Made by a program: the position numbers and the translations under genes | The notes under the pieces: model-generated | What the model saw: only the letters and a program-made list of their open reading frames with translations | Told to the model about the DNA's origin: nothing | The model's database searches: none | Source of the DNA: Aquilaria yunnanensis | Lineage: Eukaryota > Streptophyta > Magnoliopsida > Malvales > Thymelaeaceae | Direction of reading: 5' to 3' | NCBI GenBank assembly: GCA_039654915.1 | Contig: CM077593.1 | Location: 62,254,501 to 62,318,500 of the forward strand | Length of the DNA stretch: 64,000 nucleotides | Shown: positions 10,005 to 22,613 of the stretch, piece by piece | Numbering within the stretch: position 1 is the stretch's first letter | Layout of the letters: each line of letters opens with the position of its first letter

Positions 10005-11603
10005 TAAAGATTTTCAGGATCTCAATAATAACATACTCTTATGTTATTCATTTGTGTATATGCCACATGCATATAAGTTTTCCATACATATTGTCTCAAA
10101 AACAATATCTAGCATGCTATTTGAGTTCAACATGAATATAGACATACTTATCCAGTCAAACAAACTTAGCATGCCACTAAGATCATTCATAAAACTTAAA
10201 TCCTTAGCATGCTACTAAAGCAAGAAAGGATGCGTACCTTCCTTTTTGATAGTCTTGTGCCGAAAAGGAAAAGGAAGGACTTGATCTTAGAGATACGCCT
10301 TGAGGCTTGAATTGAGATGAAGAATCTCAATATAATTCCACCCACAATGCTCTAAGAAAGTGTCTAATATTTCGGCTCTTTAAAGGAATGAAAGGAGGAA
10401 TTTTTCTCTCAAGAAAAATGGTGCAAATTGAGTGTAAAATTCGTACCCTCAATGGCCAGCCACTAAAGGCTATTTATAGATGACCAAAAGGCACACCTTT
10501 ACACCAAGAAAGGTGTCCTTTAAGCCAAAGAACACTTCCTTTGGCTAAGGGTCATGTATGGTGGCGAAAATACATGTCTTTTAGCCAAGGAACACTTCCT
10601 TTGGCCTATAACCACCCATAACTACCTTATGGGCGAAAATACATGTCTTTTAAGTCAAGGAACACTTCCTTTGGCCTATAACCACCCATAACTACCTTAT
10701 GGGCGAAAATATATGTCTTTTAAGTCTAAAGGACATCACATTTGGTGCAATAACCACCTCAAGCACCTCCATGGCCGAACATACATGTCCTTTAAAGTCA
10801 AAGGACATCACTCTTGGTGCTATAAGCACCCTATGGCCGAATACACATGTCCATTCACCCAAGGAACACTTCCTTTGGATGAAAGGACATGTTCTTTTAG
10901 CCAAGAGTTATTTCTTTTGATGAAGAGACATACCTTTACACAAAAGATGTGTCTCTTGGTGGTTTTGAGCTAAAAACAAGGTGAGCTGGCACAAAGCTAG
11001 CTCAATATGCTACTTATGCACCATTGAGCTCCTTTGAGCTCCAACCAAGCACCATGAACTAAGGTCCAGCTCCAAGAACTGACCTTGAGCTGGAGTTAGC
11101 TGCTTTCAGCTGAAGTAAACTGAAGTCCAGCTACACCCAGCTACCAAAAGCTGAAGTGAGCTGACTTGAGCTGACTTGAGCTGAAGTCCAGCTACATTCA
11201 GCTACCATAAGCTGAAGTGAGCTGACTTGAGCTTACTTGAGCCAACTTGAGCTGAAGTCCAGCTACATTCAGCTACCATAAGCTGAAGTGAGCTGACTTG
11301 AGCTGAAGTCCAGCTACATTCAGCTACCATAAGCTGAAGTTAGCTGACTTGAGCTGACTTGAGCTAACTTGAGCTGAAGTCCAGCTACATTCAGCTACCA
11401 TAAGCTGAAGTGAGCTGACTTGAGCTGACTTGAGCTAACTTGAGCTGAAGTCCAGCTACTTTGAGCTACTTATAGCTGAAGTGAGCTGACTTGAGCTAAG
11501 GGGAGCTACTTCTAGCTGCCTTAGATACCTTTTCAAGCTATAGTTAGCTCAACGAGCTCAAATCCTATCTTAAAAGGATCTTGGTGCGCCAAGAATTCCA
11601 ACA
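10005..11603 (-). repeat. 5' LTR of copia-1 copy A, longest of the ordinary copies
   Basis: This is a 1599-bp LTR against 1404-1488 bp in its relatives. The minus-strand start TGTTGGAATTC is at 11603. The terminal CA at the internal end has become TA (10005-10006). A TATA box, TATAAATA on the minus strand, is at 10471-10478. The extra length is extra units of the AGCT-phased 71-bp repeat (~11090-11510). Confidence 0.9.
11090..11515 (-). repeat. AGCT-phased minisatellite inside copia-1 LTR (copy A)
   Basis: This is a tandem repeat with a ~71-bp unit made of seven decamers, each beginning AGCT, plus one base. Typical decamers on the opposite strand read AGCTCAAGTC, AGCTCACTTC, AGCTTATGGT, AGCTGAATGT and AGCTGGACTT. 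Copy number varies among LTRs and explains most of their length differences. It lies in U3, ~600 bp or more upstream of the TATA box. Confidence 0.88.
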
Positions 11604-13650
11604 TGAAATGGTAGCATTCAGAGCTAGTTTGCAATGAAGTGGAAACATTAAGAACAAGTTTGAAAAGAAATGAAAGAATTCAGAACTTGTTTGGAATGAA
11701 ATCCAAACATTGAAAACTTGTTTTGAATGAAATGGAAATATTCACAACTTGTTTAGAATGGAAAGATTCAGAACTTGTTGGAATGAAAAGGAAAAATGCA
11801 CAACTTGTTTGTGATGAAATGGAAAGCTTCACAACTTGTTTGGAATGAAATGGAAGCATTCACAACTTGTTTGGAATGAAATGGAAGCATTCACAACTTG
11901 TTTGGAATGAAATGGAAGCATTCACAACTTGTTTTGGAATGAAATGGAAACATTCACAACTTGTTTGGAACGAAACGCAAACATTCACAACTGGTTTGGA
12001 ATGAAATGGAAACAATCTCAATTTGTTTTAGAATGAAGTGGAAACTGTCAAAACTTGTTTAGAATGAAATGAAGCCTTCACAACCTGTTTCAAATGAGAT
12101 GGAAACATTCAAAACTTGTTTGGAATGAAATTGAAACCCTCACAACTTGTTTGCAATGAAATGGAAACAATATCAAATTGTTTGGAATGAAATGAAAAGC
12201 TTCACAAGTTGTTTGGAATGAAATTGACACATTCACAACTAGTTTAGAATCAAATGGAAATATGCACAACTTGTTTGCGATGAAATGGAAACATTCACAA
12301 CTTGTTTGGAATGAAATCTAAACATTCACAACTAGTGTAGAATGAAATGGAATCATTCACAACTTGTTCGGAATAAATGGGAAACCTTCACAACTTGTTT
12401 GGAATGAAATGGAAGCATTCACAACTTGTTCACAGTGCAATGGAAACATTCACAACTTGTTTGGAATGAAATGGAAATATGCACAACAAGTTGAGAATGA
12501 AATGGAAACATTCACAACTTGTTTTGAATGAAATGGTAGCCTTCAAAACTAGTTTGCAATCAAGTGGAAACATTTAGAACAAGTTTGAAAAGAAATGAAA
12601 AAATTCACAACTTGTTTGGAATGAAATCCAAACATTGAAAACTTGTTTTGAATGAAATGGAAATATTCACAACTTGTTTAGAATGGAAAGATTCAGAACT
12701 TGTTGGAATGAAAAGGAAACATGCACAACTTGTTTACGATGAAATGGAAAGCTTCACAACTTGTTTGGAATGAAATGGAAGCATTCACAACTTGTTTGGA
12801 ATGAAATGGAAGCATTCAAAACTTGTTTTGGAATGAAATGGAAAGCTTCACAACTTGTTTGGAATGAAATGGAAACATTCACAACTTGTTTGGAACGAAA
12901 TGGAAACATTCAGAACTTGTTTGGAATGAAATGGAAACATCCACAACTTGTTCGGAATGAAATGGAAACATTCACAACTTGTTCATAATGAAATGGAAAC
13001 AATCAAAACTTGTTTGGAATGAAATGGAAACATTCTCAACTTGTTTTAGAATGAAGTTGAAACATTCACTACTTGTTTGGAATGAAATGGAAACCTTCAC
13101 AACTTGTTTCGAATGAAATGGGAACATTCAAAACTTGTTTGGAATGAAATGGAAAGCTTCACAACTTGTTTGCATTCAAATTGAAACATTCACAACTCGT
13201 TTCGAATGAAATGGAAAGCTTCACAACTTGTTTGGTATGAAATGGAAACATTCACAACTTGTTTGCAATGAATTGGAAACATTCACAACTTGTTTGGAAT
13301 GAAATGGAAACATTCACAACTTATTTTGGATTGGAATGGAAACATTCAGAACTTGTTTGGAATGAAATGCGATGCTGCACAACTTGTTTGGAGTGAAACG
13401 AAAACATTCACAACTTGTTTGGAATGAAACGGATGCATTAACAACTTGTTTTGGAATGAAATGGAAACATTAACAACTTCTTTGGAATGAAATGGAATGC
13501 TGCACAACTCGTTTGCAATGAAATGGAAGCATTATCAATGTGTTTGGAAAGAAATGAAAAGCTTCACAAGTTGTTTGGAATGAAATTGACACATTCACAA
13601 CTAGTTTAGAATCAAATGGAAACATTCACAACTTGTTTGGGATGAAATGG
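11604..13650 (+). repeat. 31-bp satellite array, block 1
   Basis: This is head-to-tail ~31-bp monomers (some 30 or 32) containing GGAATGAAATGGAAA, then CATTCACAAC, then TTGTTT. Frequent variants read AGCTTCACAACTTG. Monomers diverge, but distinct variants recur in the same order at long intervals (for example AACAAGTTTGAAAAGAA at 11653 and 12578), so there is higher-order structure. Short open frames here simply translate the repeat and are not genes. Confidence 0.95.
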
Positions 13651-14636
13651 TGATGCGAACCCCTATGGTATAAAGACCATGAAACGCGCCCAAGATGAGA
13701 TTCAAGCTCCACAAGACATCAAAAAGACTGGGTTTAAAACCCCCACCCCTAATCAACCTGTGACTAGAAACGAGAAGTATAGAACTCCAAGAACACAAGC
13801 ACACTTGTGCACCAAGGCAGTCCGCCAAGAACCAAAGAGAAAACCTCTCCAAAGAGCAATATTATTTCGGCAATAATCTGTGTGTTTACATCCAGAATAT
13901 GTGCCTTTATATAGGCGTAAACTAGGGTTAAAAGCTTGGCAAAATTCGCAGCCTAAATCCCTTAGGAATCCTAGATACAAAGACATAGGAAATCCTAGTC
14001 AAATTAGGACTCTAATTCCTAGTTTGAACAAGTTTAATAAATGCAGCGTATTCCACTTGCCCAAAACGATTTAAAACTATTCCATTGCCTAAATAACTTC
14101 CTAAATAATGTATCTAAATAGGATTTGAACGAAAATAAAATATAAATACAAGATTAAACCCGAAAACTCCCAAATAGCCTTTTTGGGTGCATTTTGGGCA
14201 CTTTAAGGTTCTCTCTTGTATCTTCAGCTCCAAGCTTGAATCTTTGAGTTCCAATGGCATGAATCTTCATGTTAGATGTGGTAATGAAGGTCTGGAAAGT
14301 TAGAGCTCAAAAATCCAGCTTGTGGACACAAAATGCATCAAGAACACTTAAGGTGGCTCAAATGGTGCACTTTGAGTGGTGTCCTTGGTGTCCTTGTTTT
14401 GTGGCTTGTCTAAGCACTCCAGAACTGAGTACCAAGCATATCCATCATCTCCATATGGTGTCTTGAAAGTTCCAGCAGCTCCTTGTGAAGTTCCATGTCC
14501 ATTCTCCATGAAGAAACTTGAAACAAAGCCTTGTAGTGCACTTGAGAGCTCCTTAGGTTTCTTCCTTGTCATAGGTCCACTAGAAACCTTCAATGGGTCC
14601 TTGCCTTCTCCATGTGTGCCTTCCTTGATCATATCA
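13651..14636 (-). repeat. Solo LTR, gypsy (coding-element type), in satellite
   Basis: This is a 986-bp LTR matching 39677-40662, with TSD AATGG at 13646-13650 and 14637-14641. With no internal sequence attached, it is the product of LTR-LTR recombination after insertion into the satellite. The U3 half still reads as the ~96-codon tail of the polyprotein (minus strand, ~14636-14348). Confidence 0.94.
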
Positions 14637-15842
14637 AATGGAAACATTCACAACTTGTTTGGAATGAAATCTAAACATTCACAACTAGTTTAGAATGAAA
14701 TGGAATCATTCACAACTTGTTCGGACTAAAATGGAAAGCTTCACAGCCTGTTTGGAATGAAATGGAAGCATTCACAACTTGTTTGCAGTGCAATGGAAAC
14801 ATTGACAACTTGTTTGGAATGAAATGGAAATATTCACAACTAGTTGAGAATGGAATGGAAACATTCACAACTTGTTTTGAATGAAATGGTAGCATTCAGT
14901 ACTAGTTTGCAATGAAGTGGAAACATTTAGAACAAGTTTGAAAAGAAATGAAAAAATTCACAACTTGTTTGGAATGAAATCCGAACATTGAAAACTTGTT
15001 TTGAATGAAATGGAAATATTCACAACTTGTTTAGAATGGAAAGATTCAGAACTTGTTGGAATGAAAAGGAAACATGCACAACTTGTTTGCGATGAAATGG
15101 AAAGCTTCACAACTTGTTCGGAATGAAATGGAAGCATTCACAACTTGTTTGGAATGAAATGCAAGCATTCACAACTTGTTTTGGAATGAAATGGAAAGCT
15201 TCACAACTTGTTTGGAATGAAATGAAAACATTCACAACTTGTTTGGAACGAAATGGAAACATTCACAACTTGTTTAGAATGAAATGGAAATATTCACAAC
15301 TTGTTGAGAATGAAATGGAGACATTCACAACTTGTTTTGATTGAAATGGTAGCATTCAGAACTAGTTTGCATTGAAGTGGAAACATTTAGAACAAGTTTG
15401 AAAAGAATTGAAAAAATTTACAACTTGTTTGGAATGAAATCCAAATATTAAGAACTTGTTTTGAATGAAATGGAAATATTCACAACTTGTTTAGAATGGA
15501 AAGATTCAGAACTTGTTGGAATGAAAAGGAAACATGCACAACTTGTTTGTGATGAAATGGAAGCATTCACAACTTGTTTGGAATGAAATGGAAGCATTCA
15601 CAACTTGTTTTGGAATGAAATGGAAAGCTTCACAACTTGTTTGGAATGAAATGGAAACATTCACAACTTGTTTGGAACGAAATGGAAACATTCACAACTT
15701 GTTTGGAATGAAATGGAAACATCCACAACTTGTTCGGAATGAAATGGAAACATTCACAACTTGTTCGTAATGAAATGGAAACAATCAAAACTTGTTTGGA
15801 ATGAAATGGAAACATTCTTAACTTGTTTTAGAATGAAGTTGA
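14637..15842 (+). repeat. 31-bp satellite array, block 2
   Basis: This continues block 1 across the solo LTR, in the same orientation. The diagnostic variant AACAAGTTTGAAAAGAA recurs at 14931 and 15391, 460 bp apart (~15 monomers). The block ends in GTTGA, the TSD of the next insertion. Confidence 0.95.
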
Positions 15843-17278
15843 TGAAGATTTTCAGGATCTTATGATAACATACTTTTATTTTATCTACTCATATATATGC
15901 CACATGCATATTTGTTCATTTGAATTCAACATGGATATAGATATACATAATACTAATTCTTTAACATATTATTCATGCAGTTGATATAACATGCTATATA
16001 ACATATCAATTTTACATACATGTTGTGTCAAATAAATCCTAGCATGCTACTAAGAACATTCAAGTAAATAATTCAAACCTAGCATGCTACTAAACCAAGA
16101 GAGAATGTGCACCTTTCTTCTTGGTTATCTTTGGTGAAAACTTGAGGGAGAACTTGATCTTAGAGGGGCACCTTGAACCTTGAATAGAGATGAACAATCT
16201 CTATGTAAATCCACCCACAATGCTCTCAATAAGTGTTTAATATTTCGGCCTCTAAAGGAAATAGGAGGAGAACAATTTTCTCTCAAGAAAATGGAGCAAA
16301 TAGAGTGCAAATTCGTGCTTAAAATGGCCAGCCACTAAAGGCTATTTATAGATTACCAAAAGGCACACCTTTACACCAAGAAAGGTGTCTTTTAAGCCAA
16401 AGAACACTTCCTTTGGCTAAGGGTCATGTATGGTGGCGAAAATACATGTCTTTTAACCATGGAACACTTCCTTTGCGCTATAACCACCCCATAACTACCT
16501 TATGGGCGAAAATACATGCTTTTAGCCAAGGAACACTTCCTTTGGCCTACAACCATCCATAACTACCTTATGGGCGAAAATACATGTCTTTTAAGGTCAA
16601 AAGACATCATTCTTGGTGCAATAACCACCCCAACCACCCTCATGGCCGAATATACATGTCTTTTCACTCAAGGAACACTTCCTTTGGATGAAAGGACATG
16701 TTCTTTTAGCCAATAGTCATCTCTTTTGATGAAGAGACATACCTTTACACAAAAGATGTGTCTCTTGGTGGTTATGAGCTAAAAGCAAGGTGAGCTGGCA
16801 CAACGCTAGCTCACTATGCTACTTATGCACCATTGAGCTCCTTTCAGCTCCACCAAGCACCATGAACTGAGGTCCAGCTCCTAGAGCTGACCTTGAGCTG
16901 GAGTTAGCTGCTCTCAGCTGAAGTGAACTGCAGTCCAGCTACACTCAGCTACCGAAGCTGAAGTGAGCTGACTTGAGCTAACTTGAGCTGAAGTCCAGCT
17001 ACTTTGAGCCACTTATAGCTGAAGTGAGCTGACTTGAGCTGACTTGAGCTAACTTGAGCTGAAGTCTAGCTACTTTGAGCTACTTATAGCTGAAGTGAGC
17101 TGACTTAAGCTGAAGTCCAGCTACTCTGAGCTACTTATAGCTGCAGTGAGCTGAAATAAGCTAACTTGAGCTAAAGGGAGCTACTTCTAGCTGCCTTAGA
17201 TAGCTGTTCAAGCTAGAGTTAGCTCAATGAGCTCAAATCCTACCTTAAAAGGATCTTGGTGCGCCAAGAATTCCAACA
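15843..17278 (-). repeat. Solo LTR, copia-1, in satellite
   Basis: This is a 1436-bp LTR with ends TGAAGATTTTCAGG and CCAAGAATTCCAACA as read on plus. The TSD GTTGA is at 15838-15842 and 17279-17283. A TATA box (TATAAATA, minus strand) is at 16343-16350. The AGCT-phased repeat lies at ~16905-17200. The 3' part differs from the copy A LTR at many positions, so it is an older or separate subfamily, closer to 56147-57550. Confidence 0.94.
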
Positions 17279-18027
17279 GTTGAAACATTCACTACTTGTT
17301 AGGAATGAAATGGAAACCCTCACAACTTCTTTCGAATGAAATGGGAACATTCAAAACCTGTTTGGAATCAAATTGAAACATTCACAACTCGTTTGGAATG
17401 AAATGGAAAGCTTCACAGCTTGTTTGGTATGAAATGGAAACATTCACAACTTGTTTGCAATGAATTGGAAACATTCACAACTTGTTTGTAATGAAATGGA
17501 AACATTCACAACTTGTTTGTAATGAAATGGAAACATTCACAACTTGTTTGCCATCAATTGGAAACATTCAGAACTTGTTTGGAATGAAATGCAATGCTGC
17601 ACAACTTGTTTGGAATGAAATGAAAAAAATCACAACTTGTTTGGAATGAAGCGGATGCATTAACAACTTGTTTCTGAATGAAATGGAAACATTAACAACT
17701 TCTTTGGAATGAAATGGAATGCTACACAACTCGTTTGCAATGAAATGGAAGCATTATCAACGTGTTTGGAAAGAAATGAAAAGCTTCACAAGTTGTTTGG
17801 AATGAAATTGACACACATTCACAACTAGTTTAGAATCAAATGGAAATATGCACAACTTGTTTGCGATGAAATGGAAACATTCACAACTTGTTTCGGATGA
17901 AATGGAAACATTCACAACTTGTTTGGAATGAAATCTAAACATTCACAACTAGTTTAGAATGAAATGGAACCATTCACAACTTGTTCGGACTAAAATGGAA
18001 AGCTTCACAGCCTGTTTGGAAAGAAAT
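17279..18027 (+). repeat. 31-bp satellite array, block 3
   Basis: This continues the monomer register of block 2 after the solo LTR: the GAAGTTGA|AACATTCACTAC sequence split by the insertion is intact at ~13050-13070 in block 1. It ends at the GAAAT presumed TSD (18023-18027) of the gypsy fragment that follows. Confidence 0.95.
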
Positions 18028-19048
18028 TGATGCGAACCCCGATGGTATAACGACCATGAAACTCGCCCAAGATGTTTTTCAAGCTCCACAAGACATCAAA
18101 GAGATTGGGTTTGAAGACCCCCACCCCTAATCAACCTGTGACTAGAAACGAGAAGTATAGAACTCCAAGAACACAAGCACACTTGTGCACCAAGGCAGTC
18201 CACAAAGAACCAAAGAGAAAACCTCTCGAAAGAGCAATATTATTTCGGCAATAATCTGTATGTTTACATCCAGAATATGTGCCTTTATATAGGCCTAAAC
18301 TAGGGTTAAAAGCTGGGCAAAATTCGCAGCCTAAATCCCTTAGAAATCCTAGATACAAAGACATAGGAAATCCTAGTCAAATTAGGACTCTAATTCCTAG
18401 TTTGAACAAGTTTAATGAATGCAGCGTATGCCACTTGTCCAAAATGATTTAAAACTATTCCATAGCCTAAATAACTTCCTAAATAATGTATCTAAATAGC
18501 ATTTGAACGAAAATAAAATATAAATACAGGATTGGCCATGAAAACCCCAAAATAGTCTTCTCGGGTGGTTCCTGCTTGTGTCTTCAACTTCAAGCTGAAA
18601 TTCGAACTTGATGCAGCAATGATTTCTCAAAATTCAAAGCATAAAAGTTGTAGATCTCTTTCTTAGCTTCGAAACCACACTTGAATCACACAAAATGGAC
18701 TTCTGAATAGAAAGATATTCCCAAAATACTGCAACTGCTTCTGAACCAGCGATAACTCGTAAATCGCGACTTTGAAGCTAAATTGGACCTCGTTAACGTG
18801 CAAACTGGGTTTGATGGTCTTCATATGACTTGTAGCTTCAGATGTTATCTTTCCAATGAATCAAGAATTACTCAATTCCGATATGTTTAGCTGAAGATAT
18901 GATTTTTCCACCAGAACATCGCCAATCTGTCAACATCCAAGCTTGAAGTGCACTAGTGAGCTCCTTAGCCTTTTTCCTTGTCAATGGTCCACTAGAAACC
19001 TTCAGTGGGTCCTTGCCTTCCTTGGTTGTGCCTTCTTTGATCGTATCA
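18028..19048 (-). repeat. 3' LTR of non-autonomous gypsy copy 2
   Basis: This is a 1021-bp LTR of the non-autonomous U3 type. Unlike copy 1 it still encodes the family tail [20 protein letters not shown] in U3 (minus strand, ~19020-18955). A TATA-like TATATAAAGG lies at about 18284-18293. Confidence 0.92.
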
Positions 19049-21196
19049 GCTCCCCCCTCCTTAGAAGGATTCGTCCTCGAATCAAAACCTACACTAGAAA
19101 AGGGAATTGAATCAATAACAATGAAATAATCAGCACATAAGCACTTACCTTTCACATAAGCACCAATAACATGGAATGCTTGTGTATGGAGCTTTGATCT
19201 TGTGAAAAACCTGAACCAATATCCAAATGCAATGATACCTCCAAGGGTCAAAAACAAAGTTAGAAGCAATTAGCACAAAAAATCTGAAAGTTAGCACAAT
19301 TTTCATTTTACATCGAGGCATCACTTTCATTGCCTTTACCATCTCAAAAACATTATTCTCAAAACTAGAAAAAGTGTTGGAATAATTTACCTTAAGAATG
19401 TCATATGCACTCAAAACAAATGGACCTAAACTCTCACAAGTATTATGGTTATAAAAAGCACAAGTTATGCATGTCAAGACAATAGTTTGCATCGGCCATT
19501 CAAGCAAACAAGAATTGAACACATTGTGGCCTAAACTAATAACAAAACAAGGATGCACGAATTTCACAAAAATCCTAAGCATTTTAAATGAAACAAGATT
19601 GGAGTAGATAGGATTAAGTGAAACCAATTCAGTAGCAAACTTATTTTTGCATGTATATGCACAACAATGGATGAAATTTGTGAATGGGATGTGACATAAA
19701 ACAAAGGACTCAACATACCTCCTTAAAATGCTGAATTTAAAACCAGAATTTTCACTCAAAATAAAACCTTTCAAGTTCGGACATAAAGCAAAAAGATCAA
19801 GACTCAAAAGTTTGTGTAATGCATGTGTCATGACAAAAAGATACTTGCTGGAAATTAAAGATTGACACACAAAAATGGGCTGAACATGAATGAAAATCAA
19901 AGAAGTATGAAATGCATGGGTAACAACCAATTTATGCATGCAAAATTCCAAAGAAGTAGATTTAACTTGAGACAAAACAAAACAATGTGACATGGATGCA
20001 AAGCAAACAAAATCAAAAACCAAAGACACCAAAACAGATTTTTCTCTAAAGAAACTCATGGAATTCAAAAGATGATTTGACAAAACCAAAGAATTAAAAG
20101 GCTTAAAACCATATTTTGTCAAATCTTCATGCTTACTTCCTTCTCTTAATCTAGTTTCATGAAAACCATTTGTCAAAATAACATTGCAAGCAAACACACA
20201 TTGTTTCAGATTTTCATGCAAAACCGCATCATATCTAGGTGTAAGGAAGAAATACATTACAGTGGTTGGACTTAGTCTCCAAGTATCTTCCTTTGGAACC
20301 ACAAAATTTTCACCTTTGCACTTAATGGCCTTGGTTGGAGTTGCAACAATTTCATCCCCTTGAAACATAGGATAAGAAACAATGTTAGGCAAACTTTTGC
20401 ATATGAAATCACTTGGGCTTACCTCAAATTGTTTCTTCTCAACCTCCTTTGTTGTTTTAATGCATGGGACATGGCTTAGAATATTAGGAACACCAACTTC
20501 TTGGATGGGCAGCAACTCACTTGATTCTTGTAGCTCATCTCCACTTAATTCCTGAAAAGAAGACAACACAACACTAGAAAAAGACTTTGTTATGTTAGAT
20601 GAAAGTATGGCTTCTTTGTAGGTCTTTCTCTCTTCACTCAGCTTGGGTTCATTGCACTCTTGTCTTCTCTCAACTTCGCACTGAATTTCTTCTCTCGGGA
20701 ACTCTCTACTCTTCTTCCCCTCATGTTCACTCTTCTCACTTAATCTCTCGGTTGTTCTCTCAACTTTCCCCTCATCACTCTTGCCCTCAACTTTCCCCTC
20801 TTTTTCTTTTCCCTCAACCTCACTTTGAATTTTTCTTTGATCCTCCAAGACTTGTTGTGGTGAAAGTGGAACAAGCATGATTGACTTTTCTTGTTGAGAT
20901 TGAGACAAGTCTCGTTTTGTGATCTCCATGTTTGGCTTGGGTACTTCTCTTACATCTTTGCTCCATGCTCCTCTCCATGTGGAAATTCCTCCTTGACACA
21001 TCTTGGATGCCTTTGCTCTCTTAATGCTCCTCTCGGCCTTAATGGCATGATGAAGCAAATCCTCCATGTTGACATATGGCACCATCTCCACTTCGTTGGC
21101 AATCTCAAGATTGAGACCATTAATGAATCTAGCAATGGTGGTCTCCTCATCCTCCATGATGTTGGCTCGGGTCAAGGTCCTCTCCAAGTCTTTATG
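18868..21196 (-). pseudogene. Gag plus unrecognised region, copy 2, truncated and frameshifted
   Basis: This is the same reading frame as 3090-5705, entered from the copia insertion at 21196 (in the capsid, just before ERTLTRANIMEDEE). It again lacks zinc knuckle and protease. It contains ~60 residues absent from copy 1 (between LQES and ATPTKAIKCKG, including VGVPNILSHVPCIKTT), so copy 1 carries an in-frame deletion there. The unrecognised stretch is open in this copy too, down to ~19240. There a small deletion shifts the frame; the family tail ([12 protein letters not shown]...) continues in another frame to ~18868. Hydrophobic stretches such as VLVSLVFDFVCFASM are conserved. The function is unknown. 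Confidence 0.75.
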
Positions 21197-22613
21197 TGTT
21201 GGAATTCTTGGCGCACCAAGATCCTTTTAAGATAGGATTTGAGCTCGTTGAGCTAACTATAGCTTGAAAAGGTATCTAAGGCAGCTAGAAGTAGCTCCCC
21301 TTAGCTCAAGTCAGCTCAAGTCAGCTCACTTCAGCTTATGGTAGCTGAATGTAGCTGGACTTCAGCTCAAGTTAGCTCAAGTAAGCTCAAGTCAGCTCAC
21401 TTCAGCTTATGGTAGCTGAATGTAGCTGGACTTCAGCTCAAGTCAGCTCAAGTCAGCTCACTTCAGCTTTTGGTAGCTGAGTGTAGCTGGACTTCAGTTT
21501 ACTTCAGCTGAAAGCAGCTAACTCCAGCTCAAGGTCAGTTCTTGGAGCTGGACCTTAGTTCATGGTGCTTGGTTGGAGCTCAAAGGAGCTCAATGGTGCA
21601 TAAGTAGCATATTGAGCTAGCTTTGTGCCAGCTCACCTTGTTTTTGGCTCAAAACCACCAAGAGACACATCTTTTGTGTAAAGGTATGTCTCTTCATCAA
21701 AAGAAATAACTCTTGGCTAAAAGAACATGTCCTTTCATCCAAAGGAAGTGTTCCTTGGGTGAATGGACATGTATATTCGGCCATAGGGTGCTTATAGCAC
21801 CAAGAGTGATGTCCTTTGACTTTAAAGGACATGTATGTTCGGCCATGGAGGTGGTTGAGGTGGTTATTGCACCAAATGTGATGTCCTTTAGACTTAAAAG
21901 ACATGTATTTTCGCCCATAAGGTAGTTATGGGTGGTTATAGGCCAAAGGAAGTGTTCCTTGACTTAAAAGACATGTATTTTCGCCCATAAGGTAGTTATG
22001 GGTGGTTATAGGCCAAAGGAAGTGTTCCTTGGCTAAAAGACATGTATTTTCGCCACCATACATGACCCTTAGCCAAAGGAAGTGTTCTTTGGCTTAAAGG
22101 ACACCTTTCTTGGTGTAAAGGTGTGCCTTTTGGTCATCTATAAATAGCCTTTAGTGGCTGGCCATTGTGAGTACGAATTTTACACTCAATTTGCACCATT
22201 TTTCTTGAGAGAAAAATTCCTCCTTTCATTCCTTTAAAGAGCCGAAATATTAGACACTTTCTTAGAGCATTGTGGGTGGAATTACATTGAGATTCTTCAT
22301 CTCAATTCAAGCCTCAAGGCGTATCTCTAAGATCAAGTCCTTCCTTTTCCTTTTCGGCACAAGACTATCAAAAAGGAAGGTACGCATCCTTTCTTGCTTT
22401 AGTAGCATGCTAAGGATTTAAGTTTTATGAATGATCTTAGTGGCATGCTAAGTTTGTTTGACTGGATAAGTATGTCTATATTCATGTTGAACTCAAATAG
22501 CATGCTAGATATTGTTTTTTGAGACAATATGTATGGAAAACTTATATGCATGTGGCATATACACAAATGAATAACATAAGAGTATGTTATTATTGAGATC
22601 CTGAAAATCTTCA
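21197..22613 (+). repeat. Copia-1 left LTR of the array
   Basis: This is a 1417-bp LTR, TGTTGGAATTC to AATCTTCA, followed by the primer site. It is identical in structure to 29216-30703 except for one fewer 71-bp AGCT repeat unit. Confidence 0.95.
22139..22146 (+). promoter_or_regulatory. Predicted TATA box of copia-1 LTR
   Basis: TATAAATA lies in the LTR ~470 bp before its 3' end. It is conserved at equivalent sites in LTRs at 30229-30236, 45798-45805, 46813-46820 and 57078-57085 on plus, and 10471-10478 and 16343-16350 on minus. Upstream U3 carries several copies of a CCAAAGGAAGTGTTC-type motif and the AGCT minisatellite. Transcription start would be ~30 bp downstream. Confidence 0.6.

Larger units (their letters stand above)
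1..11603 (-). mobile_element. Copia-1 copy A, Ty1/copia LTR retrotransposon, partial at left edge
   Basis: This is a minus-strand copia element: the 5' LTR is at 10005-11603, then primer site, gag-protease-integrase, a gypsy insertion, RT-RNase H and 3' noncoding DNA running off the left edge. Domain order (integrase before RT) is the Ty1/copia order. The same internal sequence occurs twice more at 22614-29215 and 30704-43663. The 3' LTR lies outside the window. If the right boundary is correct, the TSD after base 11603 is TGAAA and should recur beyond the left edge. It is defective through two frameshifts and the gypsy insertion. Confidence 0.93.
18028..21196 (-). mobile_element. Non-autonomous gypsy element copy 2, 3' part only
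   Basis: This has a 3' LTR (18028-19048), a polypurine tract (19049-19062) and most of the gag-plus-unknown frame, ending abruptly at 21196 where a copia-1 LTR begins. Copy 1 continues at the equivalent point (base ~5123) into the rest of gag. That missing 5' part and 5' LTR are not found to the right of the copia array, so it was lost or moved by a rearrangement. The presumed TSD on the left is GAAAT. Confidence 0.9.

Noticed and set aside
10692..10973. Small frames such as MSFKSKGHHIWCNNH repeated in every copia-1 LTR
   Set aside because: They sit in U3, overlap in several frames on both strands, and reflect internal repeats of the CCAAAGGAAGTGTTCC type.
12761..12988. Open frames in the satellite reading like MFGMKWKHSQLVWNEME
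   Set aside because: They are translations of the 31-bp repeat; 31 is not a multiple of three, so three monomers cycle all frames. Similar frames appear on both strands in every block.
11604..13650. Resemblance of GGAATGAAATGGAA to human (GGAAT)n satellite, suggesting contamination
   Set aside because: The period is 31 bp with a conserved CACAACTTG part, and plant LTR elements are inserted in it with clean TSDs.
11604..18027. CRISPR-like regularly spaced repeats
   Set aside because: There are no unique spacers; repeat and spacer would both be satellite. The surrounding DNA is plant retrotransposon.
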